From the NCBI RefSeq assembly GCF_026552795.1, contig NZ_JANFPI010000006.1, forward strand, positions 186,001 through 250,000: 64,000 nt of DNA, read 5' to 3'. Under the pieces are notes generated by a model. That model was not told the DNA's origin and did not search any database. It saw nothing but the letters and a program-made list of their open reading frames with translations. Positions within the stretch are counted from its first letter, which is position 1. Each line of letters opens with the position of its first letter. A program made the translations under genes and the position numbers. This DNA comes from Ectorhizobium quercum (GTDB lineage Bacteria > Pseudomonadota > Alphaproteobacteria > Rhizobiales > Rhizobiaceae). Positions 27,455 to 36,696 of this stretch are shown here, in pieces.

Positions 27455-28438
27455 ATGACAAAACCCACCGGCCCCCTCGTCGTCGCCCTCGTCTATGACG
27501 GGCTCTGCACCTTCGAATTCGGCATCGCGACCGAAGTCTTCGCGCTGCCACGCCCGGAAATGGGAACGGGCTGGTATCGCTTCGCCAGTGCGGCCATCGA
27601 TGACGGCCCGCTGCGGGCGGCGGGCGGCCTCACCATCCGCGCCGATGGCGGGCCGGACCTGCTGGACGAGGCCGACATCGTCGTCGTTCCGGGCTGGAGG
27701 AGCGTCGACGCGCCCGTACCGGAAGCGCTCACCGACAGGCTGCGGGCCGCCCACAGCCGCGGGGCGCGGCTCGTTTCGCTGTGTTCCGGCGCCTTCGTGC
27801 TGGCGGCGACCGGGCTTCTGGAAAACGCGACGGCGACCACCCACTGGCGCTATGCGGACGCGCTGCGCGCCCGCCATCCCGGCCTGACGGTCGACGAGGC
27901 CTCCCTCTATCGCGGCCATGACGGCATCTTCACCGCGGCAGGAAGTGCGGCCGGCATCGACCTGCTGATCGAGATCGTGCGGCTGGATTTCGGCGCCGCC
28001 GCCGCCAATTCGGTGGCGCGACGGCTGGTCATGCCCGCGCATCGCGCCGGCGGGCAGGCCCAGTTTCTGGAACGTCCCGTCGCCTTGCGCGAGGGCGCGG
28101 AGATCGCGCCGCTGCTCGACACGATCCGCGCGGACCTCGCCCGCAACTGGACCATCGCCGCGATGGCCCGGCTGGCACGCATGAGCGACCGCACCTTCCT
28201 GCGCCGGTTCAGCGAGGCGACGGGCACCACGCCCGGCGAATGGCTGGCGGAGGAGCGCGTTTCGACGGCAAAGCGGCTGCTGTGCCAGGGCGCGGCATCG
28301 ATGGACTCCATCGCCGCCACCACCGGCTTCGGCTCGGCCCACACGCTGCGCCACCATTTCCGCCGCCGACTGGGCATCAGCCCAAGCGCATTCCGGGCGC
28401 GCTTCATGGACGAGGAAACTCAACGACCGATGATATAG
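27455..28438 (+). CDS. GlxA-type AraC family transcriptional regulator with DJ-1/PfpI domain
   Basis: 327 residues. Residues 1-190 form a DJ-1/PfpI (class I glutamine amidotransferase-like) domain with the nucleophile-elbow Cys in VSLCSGAFVLAATG; residues 225-320 are an AraC helix-turn-helix pair (MARLARMSDRTFLRRFSEAT and IAATTGFGSAHTLRHHFRRR). Such regulators sense small metabolites, and GlxA-like members often control a divergent enzyme gene, here the rhodanese. Confidence 0.9.
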   Translation: MTKPTGPLVVALVYDGLCTFEFGIATEVFALPRPEMGTGWYRFASAAIDDGPLRAAGGLTIRADGGPDLLDEADIVVVPGWRSVDAPVPEALTDRLRAAHSRGARLVSLCSGAFVLAATGLLENATATTHWRYADALRARHPGLTVDEASLYRGHDGIFTAAGSAAGIDLLIEIVRLDFGAAAANSVARRLVMPAHRAGGQAQFLERPVALREGAEIAPLLDTIRADLARNWTIAAMARLARMSDRTFLRRFSEATGTTPGEWLAEERVSTAKRLLCQGAASMDSIAATTGFGSAHTLRHHFRRRLGISPSAFRARFMDEETQRPMI

Positions 28439-28532
28439 GTCGGCTAAAGTCCACCATATTTACGGTTGCATTACCGATAGTTTCCTCTTACGCCTTAAAA
28501 TACAATTTATGGCCGCACCGGAACACAACCCT

Positions 28533-29582
28533 ATGAGCACATTGGAAGAAAGCCTCCGTATCCTTTCGGACCGGGTCAAATCGCATTCGAGCACAATGGC
28601 AACCGAAGAAGCCGTGAAGACCGCCGTCGTCTTGCCCTTTTTACGCGCGCTGGGTTACGACGTGTTCGACCCGCATGAGGTGATCCCCGAATTTACAGCG
28701 GATGCGGTCGGCAAGAAAGGCGAGAAGGTCGATTACGCAATAAAGATCGAGGGCGATATTCGCATCCTCATCGAATGCAAGCCAATTTCCACCGTGCTTG
28801 AAAAGCGGCATCTGAATCAATTGTTCCGCTACTTCACGGTTACAAAAGCCAAGTTCGCCATACTCACGAACGGGCGTACATTCAATTTCTACACAGACCT
28901 CGAAGAGCCGAACAAACTCGATACCCGTCCCTTCCTGATCTTCGACATTTCCGACATTCAGCCGGCAACCGTCTCGGAACTCAGGAAGTTTGAAAAATCG
29001 GCATTCAACGTCGACGCCATACTGGCAACGGCCGAAAGACTTAAATACACATCCGGCATCAAGCAGGTCATCGCACAGCTCATCGAGGAGCCAACTGAAG
29101 ATTTTGTCAGGATTGTTTCTTCGGACGTCTACGAAGGACGGTTAACTGCGCAGGTCAAAGAAATGCTGACCGGCGTTGTGAAAGTCGCCTTCCGCGACGT
29201 AATCATGGATACCGTGAAAAACCGGTTGACCAGTGCCTTGGCAGAAACCCAGGACGTGGTGGACAAGATCGAAGAGCCCGTCATAGAAGAGACGGACATC
29301 GTGACCACTCCCGAAGAGACAGAGGGCTTCATGATCGTAAGGGCCATCGTACGTGATACGATTGCCGCGAAGCGTGTCGTCATGCGCGATGCGAAGTCCT
29401 ATTGCGCCGTGCTTGTGGACAATAACAATCGCAAGCCACTTGCTCGCCTCCACTTCAATCGATCGGTAAAATACATCGGTCTTTTCGACGGCGATGCGGA
29501 AGAGCGGATGATCATCGACACCCTCGACCAGATCTACGATTATTCCGACCGGTTGCGCTCCGCCGCCGCAAAGTATGTTTAG
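28533..29582 (+). CDS. Lone HsdR N-terminal-type restriction endonuclease domain protein
   Basis: 349 residues from ATG 28533 (ATG 28509 would add eight residues; neither has a strong ribosome site). Residues 15-125 match the nuclease domain found at the start of type I restriction HsdR subunits: Glu in TEEAVKTAVVLPFLRALGYD, Asp67 in EKVDYAI, and ECK (Glu81, Lys83) of a PD-(D/E)XK centre, followed by a Gln in LNQLFRYF. No helicase domain is present and no hsdM or hsdS gene is nearby. The C-terminal half (150-349) has a helical part and a beta-rich end I do not recognise. Base composition is closer to 50 percent GC than its neighbours. Role in defence is inference. Confidence 0.8.
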   Translation: MSTLEESLRILSDRVKSHSSTMATEEAVKTAVVLPFLRALGYDVFDPHEVIPEFTADAVGKKGEKVDYAIKIEGDIRILIECKPISTVLEKRHLNQLFRYFTVTKAKFAILTNGRTFNFYTDLEEPNKLDTRPFLIFDISDIQPATVSELRKFEKSAFNVDAILATAERLKYTSGIKQVIAQLIEEPTEDFVRIVSSDVYEGRLTAQVKEMLTGVVKVAFRDVIMDTVKNRLTSALAETQDVVDKIEEPVIEETDIVTTPEETEGFMIVRAIVRDTIAAKRVVMRDAKSYCAVLVDNNNRKPLARLHFNRSVKYIGLFDGDAEERMIIDTLDQIYDYSDRLRSAAAKYV

Positions 29583-29634
29583 CAGGGCTTTTCCCGAAGA
29601 GCTGTAAGATTGATGAAACCGGCTTCGCAATAGC

Positions 29635-29937
29635 TTATAAGCCGACAGCCCTCAGCGCCGCCACGCACACCACGCCCGCGGCCGTCGCCGCCAGAAGCGG
29701 CAGGCGAAGTGCGGCGAGTGCGGTGACGGCGCAGGCCAGCGTTTCGGCCGCCCCGGTCATCAGCGCGGTGGGCGCGACGACGGCCATCAGCACGGCGGGC
29801 GGAATGGCTTCCAGCGCCTGCCGGGCCCGGGCCGAAAGCTTCACATGCCGGATCAGGACGAGGCCGCTGACGCGGGTGAGCACGGTGGCCACCGCCATAG
29901 CGAGGATGGCGAGAAGTGTCGAAAATTCCAGCGTCAC
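29635..29937 (-). CDS. azlD: AzlD-like branched-chain amino acid export subunit
   Basis: 100 residues, about four membrane helices. Start GTG 29937 overlaps the azlC stop in GTGA; the upstream extension of the frame was rejected because it overlaps azlC. AzlD proteins work with AzlC to export branched-chain amino acids or analogues. Family match includes AVATVLTRVSGLVL and AIPPAVLMAVVAPTAL. Confidence 0.9.
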   Translation of the reverse strand: MTLEFSTLLAILAMAVATVLTRVSGLVLIRHVKLSARARQALEAIPPAVLMAVVAPTALMTGAAETLACAVTALAALRLPLLAATAAGVVCVAALRAVGL

Positions 29938-30647
29938 GACGCTTCCTCCTTCTTCGCGCCCGAAACCGCTGCAACGGCGAGGCCCGCCAGCGCGCCGGCG
30001 GCGATATACCAGGCGCCGTCCGCCATCGATTTCACAGAAATGGCGGCGATGGCGCTGGCGAACAGCACGGCGCCGGTGCGCCTGCCTTGCCAGAAATTCA
30101 TGATGAGCACGATGAACACGGCCGGAAAGGCGAAATCCAGCCCGATCAGCGCCGGATCGCCCAGAAACGCGCCGCCGATGGCCCCGGCCAGCGAGGACAC
30201 CACCCAGGCCAGATAGAAGGGCGCGACGATGCCGGCGAACCACGCCGGCGTCAGCCGCGCGTCGCGCGCCTTCATCTCCGCCATCGCCCAGAGCTCGTCG
30301 GCGAGAAACAGCATGGCGGCATATTTCTGCTGCGTGGAAAAGGCCTGCATCTTCTGGCCGATGGAGGCGGAGAGCAGCACATGGCGCACATTGACCAGCA
30401 GGGCCGCGAAGCCGAGGCCCGTCCAGCTCGCCGGATGCGTCCAGATATCCATCGCCACGAATTGCGAGCCGCCGGCGAAGACCAGCGCGCTCATCAGCGT
30501 CGCCTCCAGCGCCGAAAGGCCCTTGGTGGCGGACACCGCGCCGAACACCAGCCCGACCGGCACCACGGCGGCGATCAGCGGCAGGATGGCGCGCATGCCC
30601 GCAACGAAATCCTCCGCGCCCCGCACCGCGCTTTCATTCACCGTCAT
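29934..30647 (-). CDS. azlC: AzlC family branched-chain amino acid exporter, large subunit
   Basis: 237 residues, about six to seven membrane helices. The hallmark LVFAGGSQFVAMDIW and the N-terminal AILPLIAAVVPVGLVFGAVS are typical of AzlC/YgaZ. Pairs with AzlD, to which it is translationally coupled. Ninety bases upstream on the same strand is an AraC-type regulator, probably its controller. Confidence 0.92.
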   Translation of the reverse strand: MTVNESAVRGAEDFVAGMRAILPLIAAVVPVGLVFGAVSATKGLSALEATLMSALVFAGGSQFVAMDIWTHPASWTGLGFAALLVNVRHVLLSASIGQKMQAFSTQQKYAAMLFLADELWAMAEMKARDARLTPAWFAGIVAPFYLAWVVSSLAGAIGGAFLGDPALIGLDFAFPAVFIVLIMNFWQGRRTGAVLFASAIAAISVKSMADGAWYIAAGALAGLAVAAVSGAKKEEAS

Positions 30648-30737
30648 TTCCAGCTCCGCACATCGAAACCGGCGCCCGCTGCGCCGTGAGAGGCGGGGTT
30701 TAGAGCATGGAGCGGGGGCCGTCTTGAAGGAAAGTGA

Positions 30738-31592
30738 TCATGCCGCGCGGAACCGGCCGGGCGTGGTGCCGATGCGCGCCTTGAAATGGCGGGTGAAATG
30801 CGCCTGATCGGCGAAACCGCAGGCGAGCGCCACATCGGTGGGGCTGTCGCCCCGCCGCAGCATGCCGCAGGCGGCACGGATGCGCAGATGCGTCTGGAAG
30901 GCGTGCGGCGTGATGAAATATTCGCGGCGGAAGGCGCGGATGAGATGGGCGCGGCTGAGGCCGGCGACCGTCGCCAGTTCCTCCAGCCCCACCTCGTCGG
31001 CATAACGCTCCGCCAGATAGTCGCGCGCCCGGCGCACGGCGCTGCGCTCCGGCGTGTCGACCGGCGGGGCCGACCATTCACCGTGGCGGCGGAAGATCGC
31101 GGCCAGCACGGTGAACATGCTTTCCTCCGCTTCCAGCGTCGTGCCGTACTCCAAAGCCCTGTGCGCGGCGAAGAAAGCCCGCGAAAGGCCGGCATCGGAA
31201 AGGTGCTGGTCGGGAAACGAGGGAAGCCCGTTGAAGGCACGTCCCGTCATGTCCTCGATGATGTCGCGGTAAAGCCGCGCGTCGGGATAGATCATGCGAT
31301 AGCGATAACCGCCCTCGGCCGATGCGCCGTCATGCATGACGCCGGGGTTGATCAGGTAGAGATCGCCCGGCTGCGAATAGGCGCGGCAACCCTTGATGCT
31401 GCAAACCTGGCTCCCGACCTCGATCGCGCCGATGGAAAACGTGTCGTGGGAATGGGGCGCATATTCATGGGTGAAGAAGGTCGCGCTCAGGCATTCCATG
31501 CCGCCGAATCGCTCGTCGCGCCAGAAGCGGCTCTCCTCCTGCCCTTCCAGCGGCATTTCTTCCAGTGCCTGCCATTGCGATACGCTGTGCAT
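30738..31592 (-). CDS. AraC family transcriptional regulator with cupin sensor
   Basis: 284 residues from ATG 31592 (MHSVSQWQ). Residues 40-120 are an AraC-type cupin ligand-binding domain (HEYAPHSHDTFSIGAIEVG, QPGDLYLINPGVMHDG); residues 185-284 hold the two helix-turn-helix motifs (ELATVAGLSRAHLIRAFRRE and DVALACGFADQAHFTRHFKA). Usually found upstream of azlCD-type exporters, as here; ligand possibly an amino acid. Divergent from alr. Confidence 0.9.
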   Translation of the reverse strand: MHSVSQWQALEEMPLEGQEESRFWRDERFGGMECLSATFFTHEYAPHSHDTFSIGAIEVGSQVCSIKGCRAYSQPGDLYLINPGVMHDGASAEGGYRYRMIYPDARLYRDIIEDMTGRAFNGLPSFPDQHLSDAGLSRAFFAAHRALEYGTTLEAEESMFTVLAAIFRRHGEWSAPPVDTPERSAVRRARDYLAERYADEVGLEELATVAGLSRAHLIRAFRREYFITPHAFQTHLRIRAACGMLRRGDSPTDVALACGFADQAHFTRHFKARIGTTPGRFRAA

Positions 31593-31678
31593 GGCGGAAA
31601 AGATAAAACAGATTTCACGCACGGTCTTGAACAAAAGTGATAGGCTCGGTGCATCTCCCACCTGTCCCGGTCCCTGCC

Positions 31679-32857
31679 ATGCCCGATATCGACGATTTTT
31701 CCCCCGACGACGATTTTCCGCTCGCCTCGGCCTTCGAGCATGCGCCGTTGCGGCTGACGGTCGATCTCGGCGCGATGGCCGACAACTGGCGCGACATGGC
31801 GAAGCGCTCGGGCAAGGCCCGCGCCGCCGCCGTGGTCAAGGCCGATGCCTACGGTCTCGGCATCGAGGATGCCGGCCAGACCTTCTATCGCGCCGGCGCC
31901 CGCGACTTCTTCGTCGCCACCGTTGCCGAAGGCGTGACGCTCCGCCCCTATGCGCCGCAAGCGCGCATTTTCGTCCTTTCCGGCGTCTGGCCCGGGCAGG
32001 AGGCGGATATTCTCGGCTCCGACCTCGTGCCGGTTCTCGCCTCGGAAGAGCAGCTTTCGCACTGGACGGCGGTGGCGGCGCAGGCCGGCGACCACCCGTG
32101 CGCGCTTCAGGTCGACACCGGCTTCAACCGGCTGGGCCTGACGGCGGAAGACGCGCTGTCGCTGGCCGGCGATCCGTGCCGTCCGGCCAGCTTCTCCCCC
32201 GTGCTCGTGCTGTCGCACCTGGCCTGCGGCGACACGCCGTCCTCCACGATGAACACGGTCCAGCGCGAATCGTTTCAACAGGTTGCGGCCGCCTATGAAG
32301 GTATCGATTCATCGCTGTCCGCATCGGCCGGCATCTTCCTCGGGCCGGACTACCACTTCGACCTCACCCGCCCCGGCATCGCCCTTTACGGCGGCGAGGC
32401 GGTGAACGGGATGGCGAACCCGATGCGTCCCGTCGCGACCGCCGAGGCCCGGATCGTGATGATCCGCGAGGCCGGCGAAGGCCAGACGGTGAGCTATGGC
32501 GGCACATACCGGCTGCAACGCGCAAGCCGGCTCGCCATCGCCGCAGTGGGCTATGCCGACGGCTACCAGCGCTCGCTGTCGGGGTCCGGCATCCCCTTGC
32601 GCGAGATGGGCTATGGCGGCGCCTACGGCTTCGTCAACGGCTATCAGGTCCCCGTCGCCGGGCGGGTGACGATGGACATGACCATCTTCGACGTGACCGA
32701 CGTTCCGGCGAATGCCGTCCGGGCCGGCGACTATATCGAGCTGTTCGGCCCCAACGTGCCGCTGGACGAGGTGGCGCGCGCCGCCGGCACCATCGGCTAT
32801 GAAATCCTCACCTCGACGGGCCTGCGCTACGAGCGGCTGGCGCTGGAGGCGGAATAG
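31679..32857 (+). CDS. alr: Alanine racemase
   Basis: 392 residues from ATG 31679. Interconverts L- and D-alanine with PLP; D-alanine is needed for peptidoglycan. PLP-binding Lys in AAAVVKADAYGLG, GFNRLG, and the catalytic Tyr region GYADGYQRSLSG. An acidic 20-residue N-terminal extension precedes the barrel. The 86 bases before it are shared with the divergent AraC gene; alr is followed by radA, as in other rhizobia. Confidence 0.95.
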   Translation: MPDIDDFSPDDDFPLASAFEHAPLRLTVDLGAMADNWRDMAKRSGKARAAAVVKADAYGLGIEDAGQTFYRAGARDFFVATVAEGVTLRPYAPQARIFVLSGVWPGQEADILGSDLVPVLASEEQLSHWTAVAAQAGDHPCALQVDTGFNRLGLTAEDALSLAGDPCRPASFSPVLVLSHLACGDTPSSTMNTVQRESFQQVAAAYEGIDSSLSASAGIFLGPDYHFDLTRPGIALYGGEAVNGMANPMRPVATAEARIVMIREAGEGQTVSYGGTYRLQRASRLAIAAVGYADGYQRSLSGSGIPLREMGYGGAYGFVNGYQVPVAGRVTMDMTIFDVTDVPANAVRAGDYIELFGPNVPLDEVARAAGTIGYEILTSTGLRYERLALEAE

Positions 32858-32885
32858 ACGCCGAAACTTTCCACGGCATAGCTTG

Positions 32886-32900
32886 ATTCTCGTTTTGTTC
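32886..32900 (+). promoter_or_regulatory. Near-consensus LexA (SOS) box upstream of radA
   Basis: ATTCTCGTTTTGTTC: one base short of the alphaproteobacterial LexA direct repeat GTTC-N7-GTTC (first G is A). Centred about 46 bases before the radA ATG, in the right place for an operator. Confidence 0.5.
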
Positions 32901-32938
32901 TCATCTATGTGCGAATGGGAAACGAAAGAGCGAGACGC

Positions 32939-34342
32939 ATGGCCAAGACCCGCACCCAATTCATCTGCCAGAACTGCGGCGCGGTGCATAACCGCTGGAT
33001 GGGCAAGTGCGAGGGCTGCGGCGAGTGGAACACCATCGTCGAGGAAGACCCGACCGGCGGGATCGGCGGCGGCCCGGGCCGTGTGCCGAAGAAGGGCCGG
33101 CCCGTGGCGCTCACCTCGCTTTCCGGCGAGATCGAGGAAGCGCCGCGCATCGAGACCGGCATTTCCGAACTGGACCGGGCGACCGGCGGCGGTTTCGTGC
33201 GCGGCTCGGCGGTGCTGATCGGCGGCGATCCGGGCATCGGCAAGTCCACCCTTCTGATGCAGGCCGCAGCGGCGCTTTCCCGGCGCGGCCACCGGATCAT
33301 CTACGTTTCGGGCGAAGAGGCCGTGGCGCAGGTCAGGCTGCGCGCCCAGAGGCTCGGCGCCGCCGACACCGCGGTGCAGCTTGCCGCCGAAACCCATGTC
33401 GAGGACATTCTGGCGACCATCGCCGAGGACAAGCGGCCCGATCTCGTCATCATCGATTCCATCCAGACGCTGTGGAGCGACATGGCCGAATCGGCGCCGG
33501 GAACGGTGACGCAGGTGCGCGCCGGCGTGCAGGCGCTGATCCGTTTCGCCAAGCAGACCGGCACGGCGATGGTGCTGGTCGGCCATGTGACCAAGGACGG
33601 GCAGATCGCCGGGCCGCGCGTCGTCGAGCACATGGTCGACGCCGTGCTCTATTTCGAGGGCGACCGGGGCCACCATTACCGCATCCTGCGCACGGTGAAG
33701 AACCGCTTCGGGCCAACCGACGAGATCGGCGTGTTCGAGATGGGCGGCTCGGGCCTGCGCGAGGTCAACAATCCCTCGGCGCTGTTCCTCTCCGAACGCA
33801 ACGAAAAATCGCCGGGGGCGGCCGTCTTCGCCGGGATCGAGGGCACGCGCCCCGTGCTGGTCGAGGTGCAGGCGCTGGTCGCACCCACCTCGCTCGGCAC
33901 GCCGCGCCGCGCCGTGGTCGGCTGGGACAGTTCGCGGCTGGCCATGATCCTCGCCGTGCTGGAGGCCCATTGCGGCGTGCGCCTCGGGCAACACGACGTC
34001 TATCTCAACATCGCCGGCGGATACCGCATTTCCGAACCGGCGGCGGACCTTGCGGTCGCGTCAGCGCTGGTTTCCTCGCTCGCCGGTCTTGCCCTACCCG
34101 CCGATTGCGTCTATTTCGGCGAAATCAGCCTGTCCGGCGCCGTGCGGCCCGTCGCCCACAGCGCCCAGAGGCTCAAGGAGGCCGACAAGCTCGGCTTCTC
34201 CGCGGCCGTGCTGCCCGAGGCTTCCGCCGACAGACCGAAGGGTCTGCCGACCCGGCTGAGGGAAATCGGCAGCCTGCCGGACCTTGTCGCGATGATTGCG
34301 GGATCGAAAAACCGTTTAAGCGCGGCAGAAGACGAGAGTTGA
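32939..34342 (+). CDS. radA: DNA repair protein RadA
   Basis: 467 residues from ATG 32939. A four-Cys zinc finger at the N-terminus (CQNCGAVHNRWMGKCEGCG), RecA-like ATPase core with Walker A GGDPGIGKSTLL, the RadA-specific VKNRFGPTDEIG motif, and a C-terminal Lon-protease-like domain. RadA is a DnaB-type helicase that extends recombination intermediates by branch migration. An upstream in-frame ATG at 32909 was not used because MAKTRTQFICQ is the family start. A LexA-like box sits upstream. Confidence 0.96.
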   Translation: MAKTRTQFICQNCGAVHNRWMGKCEGCGEWNTIVEEDPTGGIGGGPGRVPKKGRPVALTSLSGEIEEAPRIETGISELDRATGGGFVRGSAVLIGGDPGIGKSTLLMQAAAALSRRGHRIIYVSGEEAVAQVRLRAQRLGAADTAVQLAAETHVEDILATIAEDKRPDLVIIDSIQTLWSDMAESAPGTVTQVRAGVQALIRFAKQTGTAMVLVGHVTKDGQIAGPRVVEHMVDAVLYFEGDRGHHYRILRTVKNRFGPTDEIGVFEMGGSGLREVNNPSALFLSERNEKSPGAAVFAGIEGTRPVLVEVQALVAPTSLGTPRRAVVGWDSSRLAMILAVLEAHCGVRLGQHDVYLNIAGGYRISEPAADLAVASALVSSLAGLALPADCVYFGEISLSGAVRPVAHSAQRLKEADKLGFSAAVLPEASADRPKGLPTRLREIGSLPDLVAMIAGSKNRLSAAEDES

Positions 34343-34433
34343 TCCTTTCCCCCGGCGAAACGCTGGTGTAAGAGGATCGCGAATTGCCGCCGACGGCAGC
34401 CGGAACCGCCGCGAGTCACGGAGTTGCGATAAT

Positions 34434-35018
34434 ATGCCCATTACGATTTTCGACGGTATCGTCCTCGCTGTCGTGCTCTTCTCCGCCATTCTGGCGATGG
34501 TGCGCGGCTTCTCGCGCGAAGTCCTGTCGATCGCAAGCTGGGTCGGATCGGTCGCGGCGGCCTGGTATCTGCATCCGCTGGTCCAGCCCTTCGTGTCGCA
34601 ATATACGAGCGACGCCAAGATCGCGCTTGCCGGCTCCATCGGCATCGTGTTCCTGATCGCGCTGATCGTCATCTCCTTCATCACCTCCCGGATCGCCGAT
34701 TTCATCATCGACAGCCGTATCGGCGCGCTGGACCGCACGCTGGGCTTCCTGTTCGGCGTGGCGCGCGGCGTGCTGCTCCTGGTCGTGGCCGTCGCCTTCT
34801 GGAACTGGCTCGTCGGCGCCGACCAGAGCCCGGAATGGATCCAGGAGGCGAAGGCGAAACCCTTCCTCGATACGCTGGTCGCCCGCCTCGAGGCCGTGCT
34901 GCCCACCGACATCGAGCCCTGGGTGAGCGAACGCATGCACGGCAGCGCCGTGGAAGGCACCGAACCGCAGGGCGCGCCTGCCGACGAGGCGCCCTCCGGC
35001 AACGTGCCCCGGCCTTGA
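34434..35018 (+). CDS. cvpA: CvpA family membrane protein
   Basis: 194 residues with four membrane helices in the first 125 residues (FDGIVLAVVLFSAILAMVRGFSREVL pattern split by short loops) and a hydrophilic tail. CvpA is needed for colicin V production and is linked to membrane stress resistance; molecular activity unknown. Its place right before purF is the same as in E. coli. A strong terminator follows. Confidence 0.9.
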   Translation: MPITIFDGIVLAVVLFSAILAMVRGFSREVLSIASWVGSVAAAWYLHPLVQPFVSQYTSDAKIALAGSIGIVFLIALIVISFITSRIADFIIDSRIGALDRTLGFLFGVARGVLLLVVAVAFWNWLVGADQSPEWIQEAKAKPFLDTLVARLEAVLPTDIEPWVSERMHGSAVEGTEPQGAPADEAPSGNVPRP

Positions 35019-35051
35019 AAAGGCCCATGAAACATACGATCTGAGACCCGA

Positions 35052-35085
35052 GAAGCCCGGAAGCCATTCCGGGCTTCGAGATTTT
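35052..35085 (+). terminator. Intrinsic terminator after cvpA
   Basis: Perfect 11-base arms gaagcccggaa / ttccgggcttc with loop gcca, then gagatttt. Separates cvpA from purF. Confidence 0.75.
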
Positions 35086-35181
35086 AACCCGAACCCGGCT
35101 GCCTGGAGCAACCCCGGACGAACGTGAAGCCGTTTCCCGCCCGGAACCGCACCGAAACGAAAGCGAACGAAGGCCCCTGCC

Positions 35182-36672
35182 ATGAACCAGTTTTCATCGC
35201 TCGATCACGATTTCGATATCGACGGCGACACGCTGCATGAGGAATGCGGCGTCTTCGGCATTCTCGGGCACCCGGATGCGGCGACGCTGACGGCGCTCGG
35301 CCTGCACGCCCTCCAGCATCGCGGCCAGGAAGCGGCGGGCATGGTTTCGTTCGACGGCCAGCGCTTCCATTCGGAGCGCCGCATGGGCCTCGTCGGCGAC
35401 CACTATACCGACCCGGCCACGCTGGCGAAGCTGCCGGGCAACATCGCCATCGGCCACGTGCGCTATTCCACCACCGGGGAAGTGGCGCTGCGCAACGTGC
35501 AGCCGCTGTTCGCGGAACTCGAAGTCGGCGGCATCGCGATTGCCCACAACGGCAATTTCACCAACGGCCTGACGCTGCGCCGGCAGCTCATCGCCGGCGG
35601 CGCGATCTGTCAGTCGACCTCCGACACCGAGGTCGTCCTGCATCTCATCGCCCGCTCGCGCTACACCTCGACCGCCGACCGCTTCATCGACGCGATCCGG
35701 CAGATGGAGGGCGGCTATTCGATGCTGGCCATCACCCGCACCAAGCTGATCGCCGCCCGCGACCCCACGGGCATCCGACCGCTGGTCATGGGCGAGCTGG
35801 ACGGCAAGCCGATCTTCGCCTCCGAGACCTGCGCGCTCGACATCATCGGCGCGAAATTCGTCCGCGACGTCGAGAACGGCGAGGTCATCATCTGCGAGAT
35901 CCAGCCGGACGGCTCGATCTCCATCGATGCCCGCAAGCCGGGCAACCAGAAGCCGGAGCGGCTCTGCCTGTTCGAATATGTCTATTTCGCCCGCCCGGAT
36001 TCGATGGTCGGCGGCCGCAGCGTCTATCTCGCCCGTAAGAACATGGGCATCAACCTCGCCAGGGAAACGCCGGTCGAGGCCGATGTCGTGGTGCCGGTGC
36101 CGGACGGCGGCACGCCGGCCGCGCTCGGCTATGCGCAGCAGAGCGGCATTCCCTTCGAATACGGCATCATCCGCAACCATTATGTCGGCCGCACCTTCAT
36201 CGAGCCGACGCAGCAGATTCGTGCCTTCGGCGTCAAGCTGAAGCACTCGGCCAACCGCGCGGTGATCGAAGGCAAGCGCGTGGTGCTGGTCGACGATTCC
36301 ATCGTGCGCGGTACGACCTCGCTAAAGATCGTGCAAATGATTCGCGACGCCGGCGCCCGGGAAGTGCATATCCGCGTCGCCAGCCCGATGATCTTCTATC
36401 CGGACTTCTACGGCATCGACACGCCCGACGCCCACAAGCTGCTCGCCAACCAGTATTCGACGCTGGAGGCGATGGGCCGCTATATTGGCGCTGATTCGCT
36501 GCAATTCCTGTCGATCGACGGCCTTTACCGCGCCGTCGGCGGCGAGGACCGCAACCCCAAGGCGCCGCAGTTCACCGACCACTATTTCACCGGCGACTAC
36601 CCGACCCGCCTTCTCGACAAGGAGAGCGAGAAGATGGGCTCGAAGCTGTCGCTGCTGGCCTCGAACGGCTGA
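35182..36672 (+). CDS. purF: Amidophosphoribosyltransferase
   Basis: 496 residues. First step of purine synthesis: PRPP plus glutamine to phosphoribosylamine. A 21-residue propeptide ends before Cys22 (EECGVFGILG), the N-terminal nucleophile of the glutaminase half. The PRPP site is VVLVDDSIVRGTTS. The propeptide recalls the Bacillus type, but the cysteines that hold the Fe-S cluster there appear absent (YPDFYGID has Asp where Bacillus has Cys, and no Cys is seen near the C-terminus). Followed after 24 bases by an SDR gene. Confidence 0.96.
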   Translation: MNQFSSLDHDFDIDGDTLHEECGVFGILGHPDAATLTALGLHALQHRGQEAAGMVSFDGQRFHSERRMGLVGDHYTDPATLAKLPGNIAIGHVRYSTTGEVALRNVQPLFAELEVGGIAIAHNGNFTNGLTLRRQLIAGGAICQSTSDTEVVLHLIARSRYTSTADRFIDAIRQMEGGYSMLAITRTKLIAARDPTGIRPLVMGELDGKPIFASETCALDIIGAKFVRDVENGEVIICEIQPDGSISIDARKPGNQKPERLCLFEYVYFARPDSMVGGRSVYLARKNMGINLARETPVEADVVVPVPDGGTPAALGYAQQSGIPFEYGIIRNHYVGRTFIEPTQQIRAFGVKLKHSANRAVIEGKRVVLVDDSIVRGTTSLKIVQMIRDAGAREVHIRVASPMIFYPDFYGIDTPDAHKLLANQYSTLEAMGRYIGADSLQFLSIDGLYRAVGGEDRNPKAPQFTDHYFTGDYPTRLLDKESEKMGSKLSLLASNG

Positions 36673-36696
36673 CAACACGATATCCGGGAGGATTTC

